A stretch of DNA of 36,083 bases from an uncultured Clostridia bacterium (GCA_944386475.1 CALXBH010000033.1:1-36083); one strand, 5' to 3'; positions 16,815 through 25,425 are shown, counted from the first letter of the stretch. Notes: generated by a model not told the origin, from the sequence alone. Numbers and translations are program-made.

Positions 16815-17345
16815 TTAGGACGCTTTAAAGTCGCTGAATTTACAGGAAAGATCCAGGGAGGGGATCAAAAGCTCCACAAAAGCGCCGGTTTTTTTGTTTA
16901 AAGAAAGGGTAAACGCCCCGTTATCGTTTTCCCCGGTGATGGAGGCGGTGTCCCCTTTCACCTTGACATTCATCCCGCTGTCCCCCATAGCGGAGTTGAT
17001 AGCGTCCACAATGGCGCTGGTCATGGCTTTTACCGCCAGCCCATCCTCCTGTAGATGGAGGGTCAGCCCCTTATAAGACACCTGCACCGTTTCCCCTTCA
17101 TAGGAAAAGGTCATCCCGTTTAGCACCTCGGGAGAGGTGAGCACCGCCGTAAAAGCGCCTGGGGCGGTGCGGCTGAAATCCACAGTAGCCGAAAGATCCC
17201 CGAAGGTAATATCCCCCTTGGCAGTAAAGCTGCTGTTCATGGGAGTGGTGGTCTCGCTGGGAGCAGGGGACTCGTCCTTTCCGGCGCAGCCTCCCAGGAA
17301 GAGGATGATGACAAGGGAAAGCACTGCCGCCAGCCATTTTTTCAT
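16815..17345 (-). CDS. Predicted lipoprotein of unknown function
   Basis: A 176-residue protein with a lipoprotein signal (LFLGGC, Cys20). A Ser/Pro/Thr linker and a beta-strand-rich domain follow (GDITFGDLSATVDFSRTAPG, then FSYEGETVQVSYKGLTLHL). The alternating hydrophobic pattern resembles LolA-like lipid-binding folds, but I do not recognise a defined family, so no function is given. It lies directly downstream of ypeB. The ATG at 17345 is only eight bases from the ypeB terminator, and the best ribosome binding sequence (AAGGGG) lies inside that hairpin's 3' arm. Expression may therefore depend on read-through or melting of the hairpin. Confidence 0.75.
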   Translation of the reverse strand: MKKWLAAVLSLVIILFLGGCAGKDESPAPSETTTPMNSSFTAKGDITFGDLSATVDFSRTAPGAFTAVLTSPEVLNGMTFSYEGETVQVSYKGLTLHLQEDGLAVKAMTSAIVDAINSAMGDSGMNVKVKGDTASITGENDNGAFTLSLNKKTGAFVELLIPSLDLSCKFSDFKAS

Positions 17346-17353
17346 AAAAAATC

Positions 17354-17405
17354 AGCCCCTTTTTCCAGAGTTCATCGCTACACTCTATGAAAAAGGGGCT
17401 TTGTT
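17354..17405 (-). terminator. Terminator of ypeB containing the next gene's ribosome binding site
   Basis: On the minus strand the 12-base arms AGCCCCTTTTTC (17354-17365 in plus orientation) and GAAAAAGGGGCT (17389-17400) pair perfectly. They enclose a second small stem (AGAGT/ACTCT). The T-run GATTTTTT ends in the ATG of the following lipoprotein gene. Confidence 0.85.
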
Positions 17406-17430
17406 TATGCTTTTATCCCATAATAGCCGG

Positions 17431-18771
17431 TCAGATGGTCAGCACGCCGTCCTCGCTGATAAACAGCAGGAGGATTTCCTCCTCTTCGCCGGTGGCGGCG
17501 TTGACATACACAAGCACCTGCTGGCCCTCTTGATCTTCGCACAAAAACTCATAGCAGGAAATCTCGCTGAGGCCGTCGCTGGGGATCACTGCCCGGCGGG
17601 ACTGGGTGATGGTGAGGGTCTGGCTCACCGACTCTTTGGCCCGCTCCAGGGTGAGGGTGGGGGAGGGGATGGCCCGCTCCTCGTGGTTGACAAGATAGCC
17701 CCTGGCGTCAAAGCCCACAATCTCCCCGGTGTCCAACGCCACGTTTACCTTGATGAGATCGGGATACACCGTGACGTCATTCTGCTCGTAAGCAAAATTC
17801 ACGGTGAGCACCCCGCCGGTGGCTTCGTAATAGGATTCCCGCATGCTTTTGATCTCCATTTTGGTGAGGTATTCCCGGGCCAGCTGGCGGCCTTTTTCCA
17901 CCGAAAGGGTCTGGCTTCCCACCACCCGGGAATTTAACATCGAGCAAAGGTAGCCGCCCTGCTTGGTCACCGACACAAAGGCGTCCCCGGCGGAAAAGCC
18001 GTAGGTGGGCATGCTGCCCTCCTCATCCCCCGAGGGGGTGAGCTCGGTGGACGCCACCCCCAGCGCTTTGGCCGCCTTCGCCTTAGCGGCGTCCTGGGTG
18101 ACCGTTTCCTTGCCGGTGGTCATGCGGGGATCCCGCTCCAAAAGATGGTCGGAAAACGGCCCGTCATAAATCAGGGTGGGATAGTCGTTCATCTGGCTTT
18201 CAAAGTCCAAAAAGCCGTCCGCCAGGGTGGAAAGCTCCTGGGCGCCGCCCTGATTTTCCAGAGTGGACTTTACCTTCTCAAAGCCGACCATCCCCGACAG
18301 CACATCCTGCCCCAGCTCATAAAGCTTGCCGTTTAGCTCTTCGCAGTAATCCTGAAGCTTGCCCAGCGCCTCGATCTCCTCGGCGGTGGGCTCTTCCCCC
18401 CGGGCGGCCTTCTTAGCAAGGCTTAGGGAATATTCCCCCACCTGGGACAAAAGCTTATAGGTGCCCGCAATCGGCTCTTCCCCCGCGGGGAGAAGGGAAA
18501 GGCTCTGCTTGGCGGCGCTGGCCTCCTGGCAGAGCTTTGTGGCCAGCTTTTCCATCTGGGCGGGCGTGCCCGCGTACTGCTGTTTTAACAGGGTGGTGTT
18601 TAAGCTCTGCACCGACTGGGCCAGATCCTCCACCGCCTGCTGGTAGGTATTTTCAAGCTGCCGGCGGTAATCGTTGGCCCGGGAGGCCCAGGTGGCCGCC
18701 GTAATCCCCAAAACGGCCAGGGCCGCCACAACAAACGTAACAATCCGAACGGTTGAGCGGGTTTGTCTCAC
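17431..18771 (-). CDS. ypeB: Spore germination protein YpeB
   Basis: A 446-residue protein with one N-terminal membrane segment (about 9-28), a helical region (about 30-200) and C-terminal PepSY-type repeats (about 230-440). In Bacillus YpeB is needed to assemble and control the cortex-lytic enzyme SleB in spores. The sequence shows the family N-terminus (WASRANDYRRQLENTYQQAVEDLA) and late blocks such as SGDAFVSVTKQGGYLCSMLN and VVGSQTLSVEKGRQLAREYL. The start is a GTG at 18771 preceded by AAAGGATG; an ATG inside that site is out of frame. The usual partner gene sleB is not adjacent. Its presence says the organism sporulates. A forespore sigma-G promoter is expected, but I could not pick one with confidence. 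Confidence 0.9.
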   Translation of the reverse strand: MRQTRSTVRIVTFVVAALAVLGITAATWASRANDYRRQLENTYQQAVEDLAQSVQSLNTTLLKQQYAGTPAQMEKLATKLCQEASAAKQSLSLLPAGEEPIAGTYKLLSQVGEYSLSLAKKAARGEEPTAEEIEALGKLQDYCEELNGKLYELGQDVLSGMVGFEKVKSTLENQGGAQELSTLADGFLDFESQMNDYPTLIYDGPFSDHLLERDPRMTTGKETVTQDAAKAKAAKALGVASTELTPSGDEEGSMPTYGFSAGDAFVSVTKQGGYLCSMLNSRVVGSQTLSVEKGRQLAREYLTKMEIKSMRESYYEATGGVLTVNFAYEQNDVTVYPDLIKVNVALDTGEIVGFDARGYLVNHEERAIPSPTLTLERAKESVSQTLTITQSRRAVIPSDGLSEISCYEFLCEDQEGQQVLVYVNAATGEEEEILLLFISEDGVLTI

Positions 18772-18899
18772 AGTTTTTCATCCTTTCGGCGGCCTGTCCG
18801 TTAGCCGCGCCTTATGATTTTTACAATATTTTTTCCTCCCGTCAGTAATTTATCCATATTTTCCTCGGGTTCCCTCTAGCTTTTTGCGGTTTTTTTTTG

Positions 18900-18905
18900 T
18901 ATAAT
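18900..18905 (+). promoter_or_regulatory. -10 box upstream of the cysteine desulfurase gene
   Basis: A perfect TATAAT has only a weak -35 (TAGCTT, 18877-18882) at 17-base spacing. It lies 70 bases upstream of the start, in the region shared with divergent ypeB. Confidence 0.45.
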
Positions 18906-18975
18906 GAATTAGTATACGATTGATAATGAGGGGCAGTCTGCCCATTTGGCGGCCGCTTACGATAGGGGGAGTCCC

Positions 18976-20118
18976 ATGACAATCTATTTGGACAACAGCG
19001 CCACCACCAAGGTGTGCCCCCAGGCGGCGCAGGCGGCCATGGACGCCATGACCGTCCGGTACGGCAATCCCTCCAGCCTGCACCGGCTGGGGATGGAGGC
19101 GGAAAACCTGGTGACAGCGGCGAAAAAACAGCTGGCAGGCGCTTTAGGCTGCGCCCCGGAAGAGCTTTTGTTTACCTCCGGCGCCACCGAGAGCAACAAC
19201 CTGGCTATTTTGGGATACTGCCGCAGCAACCACCGCTCCGGCAAGCGGATTATCACCTCGGCGGTGGAGCATCCCAGCGTGCTGGAGCCTTTCCGCGCCC
19301 TGGAAAAAGAGGGGTTTGAGACGGTGTACATCTCCCCTCGGGAAGACTTGGGCGGGAACTTTGCCCCCGAGGATTTTGTGGACGCGGTGGACCAAAACAC
19401 CCCCTTCGTCAGCGTGATGATGGTCAACAGCGAAACAGGCTGCCGCCTGCCGGTGGAGGAGATCATCAAAGGGGTGCGCCGCAAAAACCCCAAAACCAAA
19501 ATCCACATCGACGCCGTGCAGGCTTTTGGCAAGCTCTCCTTTTCCGCCAAAAAGCTGGACGCGGATTTCATCAGCCTAAGCGGCCATAAAATCTACGCCC
19601 CCAAAGGGATTGGGGCTTTGTATGTTAAAAAGGGCGTGCGCCTGTCCCCTCTGCTTTTCGGCGGGGGACAGCAAAACGGCCTGCGGGTGGGCACCGAGCC
19701 GGTGCCGCTCATTATAGCGCTGGGCGCGGCGGCGGAGCTTTGCCGGGCTGAGCAAAAGGCCCTTTTGCCCCGGTATGAGGAGCTAAACCGCTTTTTGTTG
19801 GAAGAGCTCTCCCTGATCCCCGACGTGACGGTCAACTCCCCTGAGGGGAGCGTCCCGTATATTGTGAACGTATCGGTAAAAGGTATCCGCAGCGAGATCA
19901 TGCTCCATTTTTTGGAGCAGGGAGGCATTTTTGTCTCCAGCGGGTCGGCCTGCTCCAAAGGGGCGAAAAGCCATGTGCTCACCGCCATGGGCCTGCCCGA
20001 CAGCCGCATCGACAGCGCCATCCGGATAAGCTTTTCCCACGAAACCACCAAAGAGGAGTTAACGGCCTTTGTCTCCCGGCTGCGGGAAGGGGCCGAAACC
20101 CTGTTAAAAGTAAAATAA
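18976..20118 (+). CDS. Cysteine desulfurase (IscS/NifS-like)
   Basis: A 380-residue PLP enzyme that takes sulfur from cysteine as a persulfide. N-terminal IYLDNSATTKVCPQA, TSGATESNNLAI, PLP lysine K205 in SGHKIYAPKGIGALYVKKG and catalytic Cys326 in SSGSACSKGAKSH are all visible. The short active-site loop fits the NifS/IscS class. The start at 18976 follows GGGGGAG at good distance; the upstream frame from 18946 lacks a site. thiI begins 30 bases after its stop, the standard Firmicute arrangement in which this desulfurase (NifZ in Bacillus) hands sulfur to ThiI. A dedicated tRNA-thiolation or thiamin role is therefore more likely than general Fe-S assembly (inference). Confidence 0.94.
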   Translation: MTIYLDNSATTKVCPQAAQAAMDAMTVRYGNPSSLHRLGMEAENLVTAAKKQLAGALGCAPEELLFTSGATESNNLAILGYCRSNHRSGKRIITSAVEHPSVLEPFRALEKEGFETVYISPREDLGGNFAPEDFVDAVDQNTPFVSVMMVNSETGCRLPVEEIIKGVRRKNPKTKIHIDAVQAFGKLSFSAKKLDADFISLSGHKIYAPKGIGALYVKKGVRLSPLLFGGGQQNGLRVGTEPVPLIIALGAAAELCRAEQKALLPRYEELNRFLLEELSLIPDVTVNSPEGSVPYIVNVSVKGIRSEIMLHFLEQGGIFVSSGSACSKGAKSHVLTAMGLPDSRIDSAIRISFSHETTKEELTAFVSRLREGAETLLKVK

Positions 20119-20148
20119 CGCCTGAAAGAAAGGCCTGATAAAACCATT

Positions 20149-21327
20149 ATGAAAGAAATCCTGTTAGCCAAGGACGGCGAAATCGCCCTCAAGGGGCTTA
20201 ATCGCAGCACCTTTGAAGATATTTTGATCCGCAACATCCGCCGGCGGTTAAAGCCGGTAGGGAAGTTCAGCTTCAGCCGGGCCCAGTCCACCATCTACAT
20301 CACCCCGGAGGACGAGGATATCGACTTGGACGAAGCCTGCGAGCGGCTTAAAAAAGTCTTCGGCATCGCGGCGTTCTGCCGGGTGGCCGTGCTCCCCAAG
20401 GAGTTTGCCGCCATCCGGGAGGGGGCAAAAGAGTACCTGTACGACACCCTTAAAGAGGCCAAGACCTTTAAGGTCAACGCCAAGCGCTCGGACAAACAGT
20501 TCCCCATGAGCAGCCCCGAGATCATGCGGGAGTTAGGGGGCTATCTTCTCTCCCAGTTCCCCCACTTAAAGGTGGACGTCCACGATCCGGACGTGACCGT
20601 GACGGTGGAGATCCGGGAAGCGGCGGCTTATTTGTACGCCAAAAAGATCCCCGGCGCCGGCGGCATGCCGGTGGGAAGCTCGGGGGACGCGCTTCTTTTG
20701 TTATCCGGCGGCATCGACAGCCCGGTGGCGGGCTATATGATGGCCAAGCGGGGCATTCGCATCAGCGCCATCCATTTTGTCAGCCCCCCCTATACCTCCG
20801 ACCGGGCCCGCCAGAAGGTGGAGACGCTGTGCGAAGAGCTCACCCCCTACTGCGGGAAGATCAGCTTTTTCTGCGTGCCGTTTACCAAAATCCAGGAAGC
20901 CATCAAACAGCACTGCCCGGAAGAGCTGTTTACCATTATTATGCGCCGGCTGATGATGGAAATCGCCCAGCGCATTGCTGAGAAAAACGATATGTCCGCT
21001 TTGATCACCGGGGAAAGCGTGGCCCAGGTGGCCAGCCAGACCCTGCGGGCGATGGTGTGCACCGATGCGGTTTGCCGCATTCCTGTGTTCCGGCCGGTGA
21101 TCGGCATGGATAAAGCCGAGATCGTGGCGATCTCCCAAAAGATCGGCACCTTCGAGACCTCGATTCTGCCTTATGACGACTGCTGTACGGTGTTTTCCCC
21201 CAAGCACCCCAAAACCCGGCCTCAGCTGGACGCGGTGGAAAAAGCCCAGGCACAGTTCGATTTTGAACCCCTGATCGCCGAAGCGGTGGAAAATACCGAA
21301 ATCAAGGGAATTCGTCCCGATTTTTAG
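20149..21327 (+). CDS. thiI: tRNA 4-thiouridine synthetase ThiI
   Basis: A 392-residue cytoplasmic enzyme that adenylates U8 of tRNA and accepts sulfur to make 4-thiouridine; it also contributes to thiamin thiazole synthesis in many bacteria. It has an N-terminal ferredoxin-like part, a THUMP RNA-binding domain (about 60-165) and a PP-loop ATPase with LLLLSGGIDSPVAGYMMAKRG (near 183-203). TGESVAQVASQTLRAM and the DDCCTVF segment follow. It lacks the C-terminal rhodanese domain, as is usual in Firmicutes. ATG 20149 is preceded by GAAAGAAAGG. It lies between its sulfur donor and the CinA-sortase gene, 33 bases upstream of the latter with no terminator visible, so all three are probably co-transcribed. 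Confidence 0.96.
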   Translation: MKEILLAKDGEIALKGLNRSTFEDILIRNIRRRLKPVGKFSFSRAQSTIYITPEDEDIDLDEACERLKKVFGIAAFCRVAVLPKEFAAIREGAKEYLYDTLKEAKTFKVNAKRSDKQFPMSSPEIMRELGGYLLSQFPHLKVDVHDPDVTVTVEIREAAAYLYAKKIPGAGGMPVGSSGDALLLLSGGIDSPVAGYMMAKRGIRISAIHFVSPPYTSDRARQKVETLCEELTPYCGKISFFCVPFTKIQEAIKQHCPEELFTIIMRRLMMEIAQRIAEKNDMSALITGESVAQVASQTLRAMVCTDAVCRIPVFRPVIGMDKAEIVAISQKIGTFETSILPYDDCCTVFSPKHPKTRPQLDAVEKAQAQFDFEPLIAEAVENTEIKGIRPDF

Positions 21328-21360
21328 CGAAACCTTATCCCAAATTGGAGGAATGAAAAG

Positions 21361-24126
21361 ATGAACGCAGAAATTATTGCGGTTGGCACCGAAATTCTGC
21401 TGGGGGATATTAACAACTCCCACGCCCAGTTTCTGTCCAAGCAGCTGGCGCTGTTGGGGGTCAACGTCCACTACCAGACCGCGGTAGGCGACAATGTGGC
21501 ACGCTTGAAAAAAGTGCTGGATCTCGCCCTGACGCGAAGCGATATTATCATCACCACCGGCGGGCTCGGCCCCACGGCGGACGATCTGACCAAAGAGACC
21601 GTCTGCGAGGCCCTGGGAGTGGAATGCGAATTAAGGCAGGATATCCTGGATGGGATTAAGGCCTATTTCGCCAAATCCGGCCGGGAGATGCCCGAAAACA
21701 ACAAAAAGCAGGCGATGCTTCCCAAAAACTGCGTCGTCTTTCAAAACGAAAACGGCACAGCCCCCGGCATGGCGCTGGAGAGTGAAAAACAAATCGTCAT
21801 CATGCTGCCCGGCCCGCCCCGGGAACTGATCCCCATGTTCCAAAATGAGGTGATGCCCTATCTCGCCCAGTTCTCCGAAGGCTCCATCGTCTCCAAGATG
21901 ATCCAGGTCATGGGGGTAGGGGAGAGCAAGGTGGAGGAGATGCTGGGGGATATCCTGGACGGCTCCAATCCCACCGTGGCCCTTTACGCCAAAACCGGAC
22001 AGGTTCAGATCCGTGTGACCGCTTTAGCCCCCTCGGAGGAAGAGGCAAACGAGATGATGCGCCCGGTGATCGTCCAGATCCGCAGCATTTTAGGGGACGC
22101 GGTGTACGGCGTAGACGAGGGCGGCTTGGAACAGGTGGTTGTAGAAAAACTCAAAGCCGCCGGGATGATGATCGCCACCGCCGAAAGCTGTACCGGCGGG
22201 CTTTTGTCCCAAAAGATCACCAGTGTTTCCGGCTCCTCCCAGGTGTTTGAGTTTGGAATTTCCTCCTACGCCAACCGGGTTAAGGAGCAGATGCTGAAAA
22301 TCCCCCGGAAGGTCATCGATCAAAAGGGCGCGGTCAGCCAGTCGGTAGCCGTACTCATGGCCAACGGCGCCCAGGTGCAGGGCAATGCGGACATCGGCGT
22401 GGGCATCACCGGCATCGCAGGCCCCGGCGGCGGCACCGAAGAAGATCCGGTGGGCACTGTGTATATCGCTGTCACCAAGGACGGCGATGTCTGGGTCAAA
22501 CGGTATCAGTTCGGCCACGGCAGCGAGGACGAACGGGATTACATCCGGGAACTGGCCGCCTTAAACGCCTTAAACATGGTGCGCCTGATTTTGGATGAAA
22601 GCGAAGACGCCTTAAACGAGATGATCCCCATCGACCAGGCCTTAGAGGAAGATAATTTAGACGGCAATGTCCTGAAAAAGCCCTGGTACAAACGTTTTTT
22701 CTTGGCCCTCATCCCCTGGAAGGGCGATTCTGTCAACGAGATTGTGCGCAAATGCGTATTCCTGGTGGCGCTGATTGTCTTTTTGGTTTGCGCCGGCGTT
22801 ATTATTGACTATTTCCGTCAAAACGTGGTGTCCGACCAGGTGGTGCAGCAAACCCAGGCGCTGTACACCGAAGAGCCCACCCCTGAGGCTTTGGCAGAGC
22901 TTCCTGATGGAGTTTTGGAAAAGTTCGCAAATCTGTATGCTGCCAATGACGACATCAAGGGATGGATCACCATCCCCAACTCCAAGGTGGATTATCCGGT
23001 CGTTCAGGCGGACGACAATGACTATTACCTGCGGCGGGATTTCTACCAAAACTACAACAACAACGGCGTGCCTTTTATTGACTACCGCTGCACCTTTACC
23101 AAAGACGCCCAGAGCACCAACACCATTATTTACGCCCACAACATCCGGGGCGGCCGGTTCTTCCAGCAGATCACCAACTACAAAGACCTCAGCTTCTATA
23201 AGCAGTCGCCGGTCATCACCTTTGATTCCATTTATGAGGAAGCCCAGTACAAGGTGATTTCCGCCTTTATTGTCAACGTCAACGGCGCCCAGGACGAGGG
23301 CAACGTCTTTGACTATCACAACTTTATTAACGCCCAGTCGGAAGAGCATTTTAACTGGTTTATTGAAGAAATCACCCGGCGCTCGATTATCGACACCCCG
23401 GTGGATGTGCAGCCTACCGACAAGCTGCTCACCCTTTCTACCTGTACCTATGAGTTTGACGACGCCCGGTTTGTGGTGGTCGCCCGCAAAGTCCGCCCCG
23501 GCGAATCCGCCACGGTGGATGTATCCCAGGCGATTTATAATCCCAAAACCCTGTATCCCCAGGCGTACTATGATAAGTACGGCGGAACCAAACCGGATTA
23601 TCCGGACAACCCCAAGCCGAATCTGATTGACGACGGCACCGAACAGATTGCGCCGCCCGATTCCCCCAACTACACCGGACCCGGGACTTCCAGCGGCGGT
23701 TCCAGCACCCAGAACACCACTTCCACTTCTGCTCAGCCCAGTTCCAACACCCCGGGAACCTCTTCTGTGCCGCCTGCCTCCAGCAGCAGCGCCGGCGGAG
23801 GAAATGAGGATGATGACGGCGGAGACAATTATTTTGACGGCAGTCTGGTGGTAAGCCGCCCCAACCATGTAAACGGCGATTCCTCCATCTATTATCCGCC
23901 GAGTGAAAGCGGCGGCGATCCGTTCGCTTCTTCGGAAGGGGAAACTTCTTCGGAACAGCCGGAGGATTCCAGCACACCTGCGGAAGATTCCAGCGTGCCT
24001 GATGAGTCCTCAGAGCCGGCAGAACCCTCCGCACCGGCGGAAGATTCCTCTACGCCGGCGGAGCCTTCTCAGCCGGAGCCCCCCGCCGAATCCACCCAGA
24101 CTCAAGTGGAGGAGCCGCAGCAATAG
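21361..24126 (+). CDS. CinA-class B sortase fusion protein
   Basis: One uninterrupted 921-codon frame encodes two proteins normally separate. Residues 1-170 form the CinA molybdopterin-binding-like domain (IIAVGTEILLGDINNSHAQ, TTGGLGPTADDLTKE). Residues about 255-412 form the CinA C-terminal domain (ATAESCTGGLLSQKI, GITGIAGPGGGTEEDPVG), linked in other bacteria to NMN deamidation and competence or DNA-damage induction. A basic stretch and membrane helix follow (about 463-484), then a class B sortase domain (about 515-710) with His593 in YAHNIRGG, Cys695 in TLSTC and Arg703 in DDARFVVVARK. A Ser/Pro/Thr/Glu-rich tail runs to 921. Predicted topology is CinA inside and sortase outside. GGAGG precedes ATG 21361. 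ATG 22621 (Met421) could start a separate sortase but has no good ribosome binding site. No sorting-signal substrate is seen in the window. Confidence 0.9.
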   Translation: MNAEIIAVGTEILLGDINNSHAQFLSKQLALLGVNVHYQTAVGDNVARLKKVLDLALTRSDIIITTGGLGPTADDLTKETVCEALGVECELRQDILDGIKAYFAKSGREMPENNKKQAMLPKNCVVFQNENGTAPGMALESEKQIVIMLPGPPRELIPMFQNEVMPYLAQFSEGSIVSKMIQVMGVGESKVEEMLGDILDGSNPTVALYAKTGQVQIRVTALAPSEEEANEMMRPVIVQIRSILGDAVYGVDEGGLEQVVVEKLKAAGMMIATAESCTGGLLSQKITSVSGSSQVFEFGISSYANRVKEQMLKIPRKVIDQKGAVSQSVAVLMANGAQVQGNADIGVGITGIAGPGGGTEEDPVGTVYIAVTKDGDVWVKRYQFGHGSEDERDYIRELAALNALNMVRLILDESEDALNEMIPIDQALEEDNLDGNVLKKPWYKRFFLALIPWKGDSVNEIVRKCVFLVALIVFLVCAGVIIDYFRQNVVSDQVVQQTQALYTEEPTPEALAELPDGVLEKFANLYAANDDIKGWITIPNSKVDYPVVQADDNDYYLRRDFYQNYNNNGVPFIDYRCTFTKDAQSTNTIIYAHNIRGGRFFQQITNYKDLSFYKQSPVITFDSIYEEAQYKVISAFIVNVNGAQDEGNVFDYHNFINAQSEEHFNWFIEEITRRSIIDTPVDVQPTDKLLTLSTCTYEFDDARFVVVARKVRPGESATVDVSQAIYNPKTLYPQAYYDKYGGTKPDYPDNPKPNLIDDGTEQIAPPDSPNYTGPGTSSGGSSTQNTTSTSAQPSSNTPGTSSVPPASSSSAGGGNEDDDGGDNYFDGSLVVSRPNHVNGDSSIYYPPSESGGDPFASSEGETSSEQPEDSSTPAEDSSVPDESSEPAEPSAPAEDSSTPAEPSQPEPPAESTQTQVEEPQQ

Positions 24127-24155
24127 GTTTTTAGGATGTTGAAAGGAAGTTTGCC

Positions 24156-25409
24156 ATGTTTAAAAAACAGCTCATTCTTTTGATCGCGCTGTTTTGCTCG
24201 GCGGGCCTTTGCTTTGGCAGCGCCACCGCCGCCTTCGCCAAGGTGGGCATCTCCACGGCGGATGCGTCGGCGGTGTCCTCCATGCCCTCGGACTATATCC
24301 TGGAATTAGGAAACGGAATGGCGGATATCCCCTCCCAGCTGCCGGATGGGGGAGAGGCGGTTTCTTCAGAACAAAGCTCCTCTATGGAAACCCTTGCCCT
24401 GTCTTCGGCGGCAGCCTCCGGGGATCTCTCCTCACAAGAAACGTCCTCCGAAAATACGTCTGCTATAAGCTCGGCTGGTTCTTCTGAGGCGGCCTCTTCG
24501 GATGCTTCGGTATCCTCGGCGGCGCCTGCTTCTTCCGCGCCGGCGGCAAGCTCCTCCGCTCCTTCTCAAGCCGTCAGCTCCTCCCAGCCGGCGGACAGCG
24601 GCAGTAACGGCGGCAACAGCAATACCGGCAATAGCGGGGAAACCCTGACAGTCTCGGTAAACGGCCGTGTCCAGACTCTTTCAGTGGTGGACGCCGTCAG
24701 CCGGGTGGTTATGAACGAGATGGGCTCCTCCTTTGAAACCGAGGCCTTAAAGGCCCAGGCGGTGGCGGCCCACACCTATATTAAGTACTACAACAATCTG
24801 GGGAAGGCTCCCAGCGTAGGGGCCAGAACCCCTGACGCCAAGGTGATAAACGCGGTCACCGCCGTCCAGGATAAGATGGTCTATTATAACGGCAGCCCCA
24901 TTAACGCCGTATACTGCGCCTCTGTGGCGGACAGGACCAATTCTGCAGCCGATGTATGGGGCGGGAACATTCCTTATCTGGTAAGCGTGGAAAGCCCCTA
25001 TGACCGGAATACTACCGGCTGGCAGGGAAGGGTGACCTACTCGGTATCTCAGTTCCAGTCCCTTGTGAAACAGAAAACCGGCATCTCCCTCACCGGCGAT
25101 CCCGCCGGATGGCTCAGCGTAACCTCCCGCACCAGCGGCGGCTATGTGGGAAATCTCACGCTGGGGGGATATGCCAGCTACGGCTCCACCCGGCTGACCG
25201 GGCGGGTCATGCGGGAAACTATTACGAATTTTGCCCTTCGCAGCGCGAAATTCGATTACTCGGTCAGCGGCGATACCATCACCTTTACCACCTACGGCTA
25301 CGGTCACGGGGTGGGGATGAGCCAGCACGGCGCCAACGAATACGCCAAGCGCGGCTGGACCTATGACCAGATCTTGACCCATTATTACACCGGCACCGTG
25401 GTGAAATAG
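24156..25409 (+). CDS. SpoIID/LytB-domain protein, exported
   Basis: A 417-residue exported protein with a signal peptide (about 1-30), a long Ser/Ala/Glu/Pro-rich linker (about 50-165) and a C-terminal SpoIID/LytB domain (about 180-417). SpoIID proteins are lytic transglycosylases that trim peptide-free glycan during spore engulfment or cell-wall turnover. Visible family features are VMNEMGSSFETEALKAQAVA with the expected catalytic glutamate, SAADVWGGNIPYLVSVESP, and the closing YGYGHGVGMSQHGANEYAKR followed by HYYTG. GAAAGGAAG precedes ATG 24156, and it lies 29 bases after the CinA-sortase gene, so the two are co-transcribed. The linker composition matches the tail of the preceding protein. 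A vegetative rather than sporulation role is possible, since spoIIP/spoIIM are absent nearby. Confidence 0.9.
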   Translation: MFKKQLILLIALFCSAGLCFGSATAAFAKVGISTADASAVSSMPSDYILELGNGMADIPSQLPDGGEAVSSEQSSSMETLALSSAAASGDLSSQETSSENTSAISSAGSSEAASSDASVSSAAPASSAPAASSSAPSQAVSSSQPADSGSNGGNSNTGNSGETLTVSVNGRVQTLSVVDAVSRVVMNEMGSSFETEALKAQAVAAHTYIKYYNNLGKAPSVGARTPDAKVINAVTAVQDKMVYYNGSPINAVYCASVADRTNSAADVWGGNIPYLVSVESPYDRNTTGWQGRVTYSVSQFQSLVKQKTGISLTGDPAGWLSVTSRTSGGYVGNLTLGGYASYGSTRLTGRVMRETITNFALRSAKFDYSVSGDTITFTTYGYGHGVGMSQHGANEYAKRGWTYDQILTHYYTGTVVK

Positions 25410-25425
25410 GCGTTAAAACAAAGGA

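Noticed and set aside
18772-18900. Sigma-G promoter for ypeB
   Set aside because: Candidate -35 and -10 elements on the minus strand match the consensus too poorly to choose one.
22560-22700. Hidden stop or frameshift separating CinA from the sortase
   Set aside because: I checked the frame from ATG 21361 through 22621 and beyond; it is continuous, and the sortase side has no well-supported independent start. A sequencing error cannot be excluded from sequence alone.
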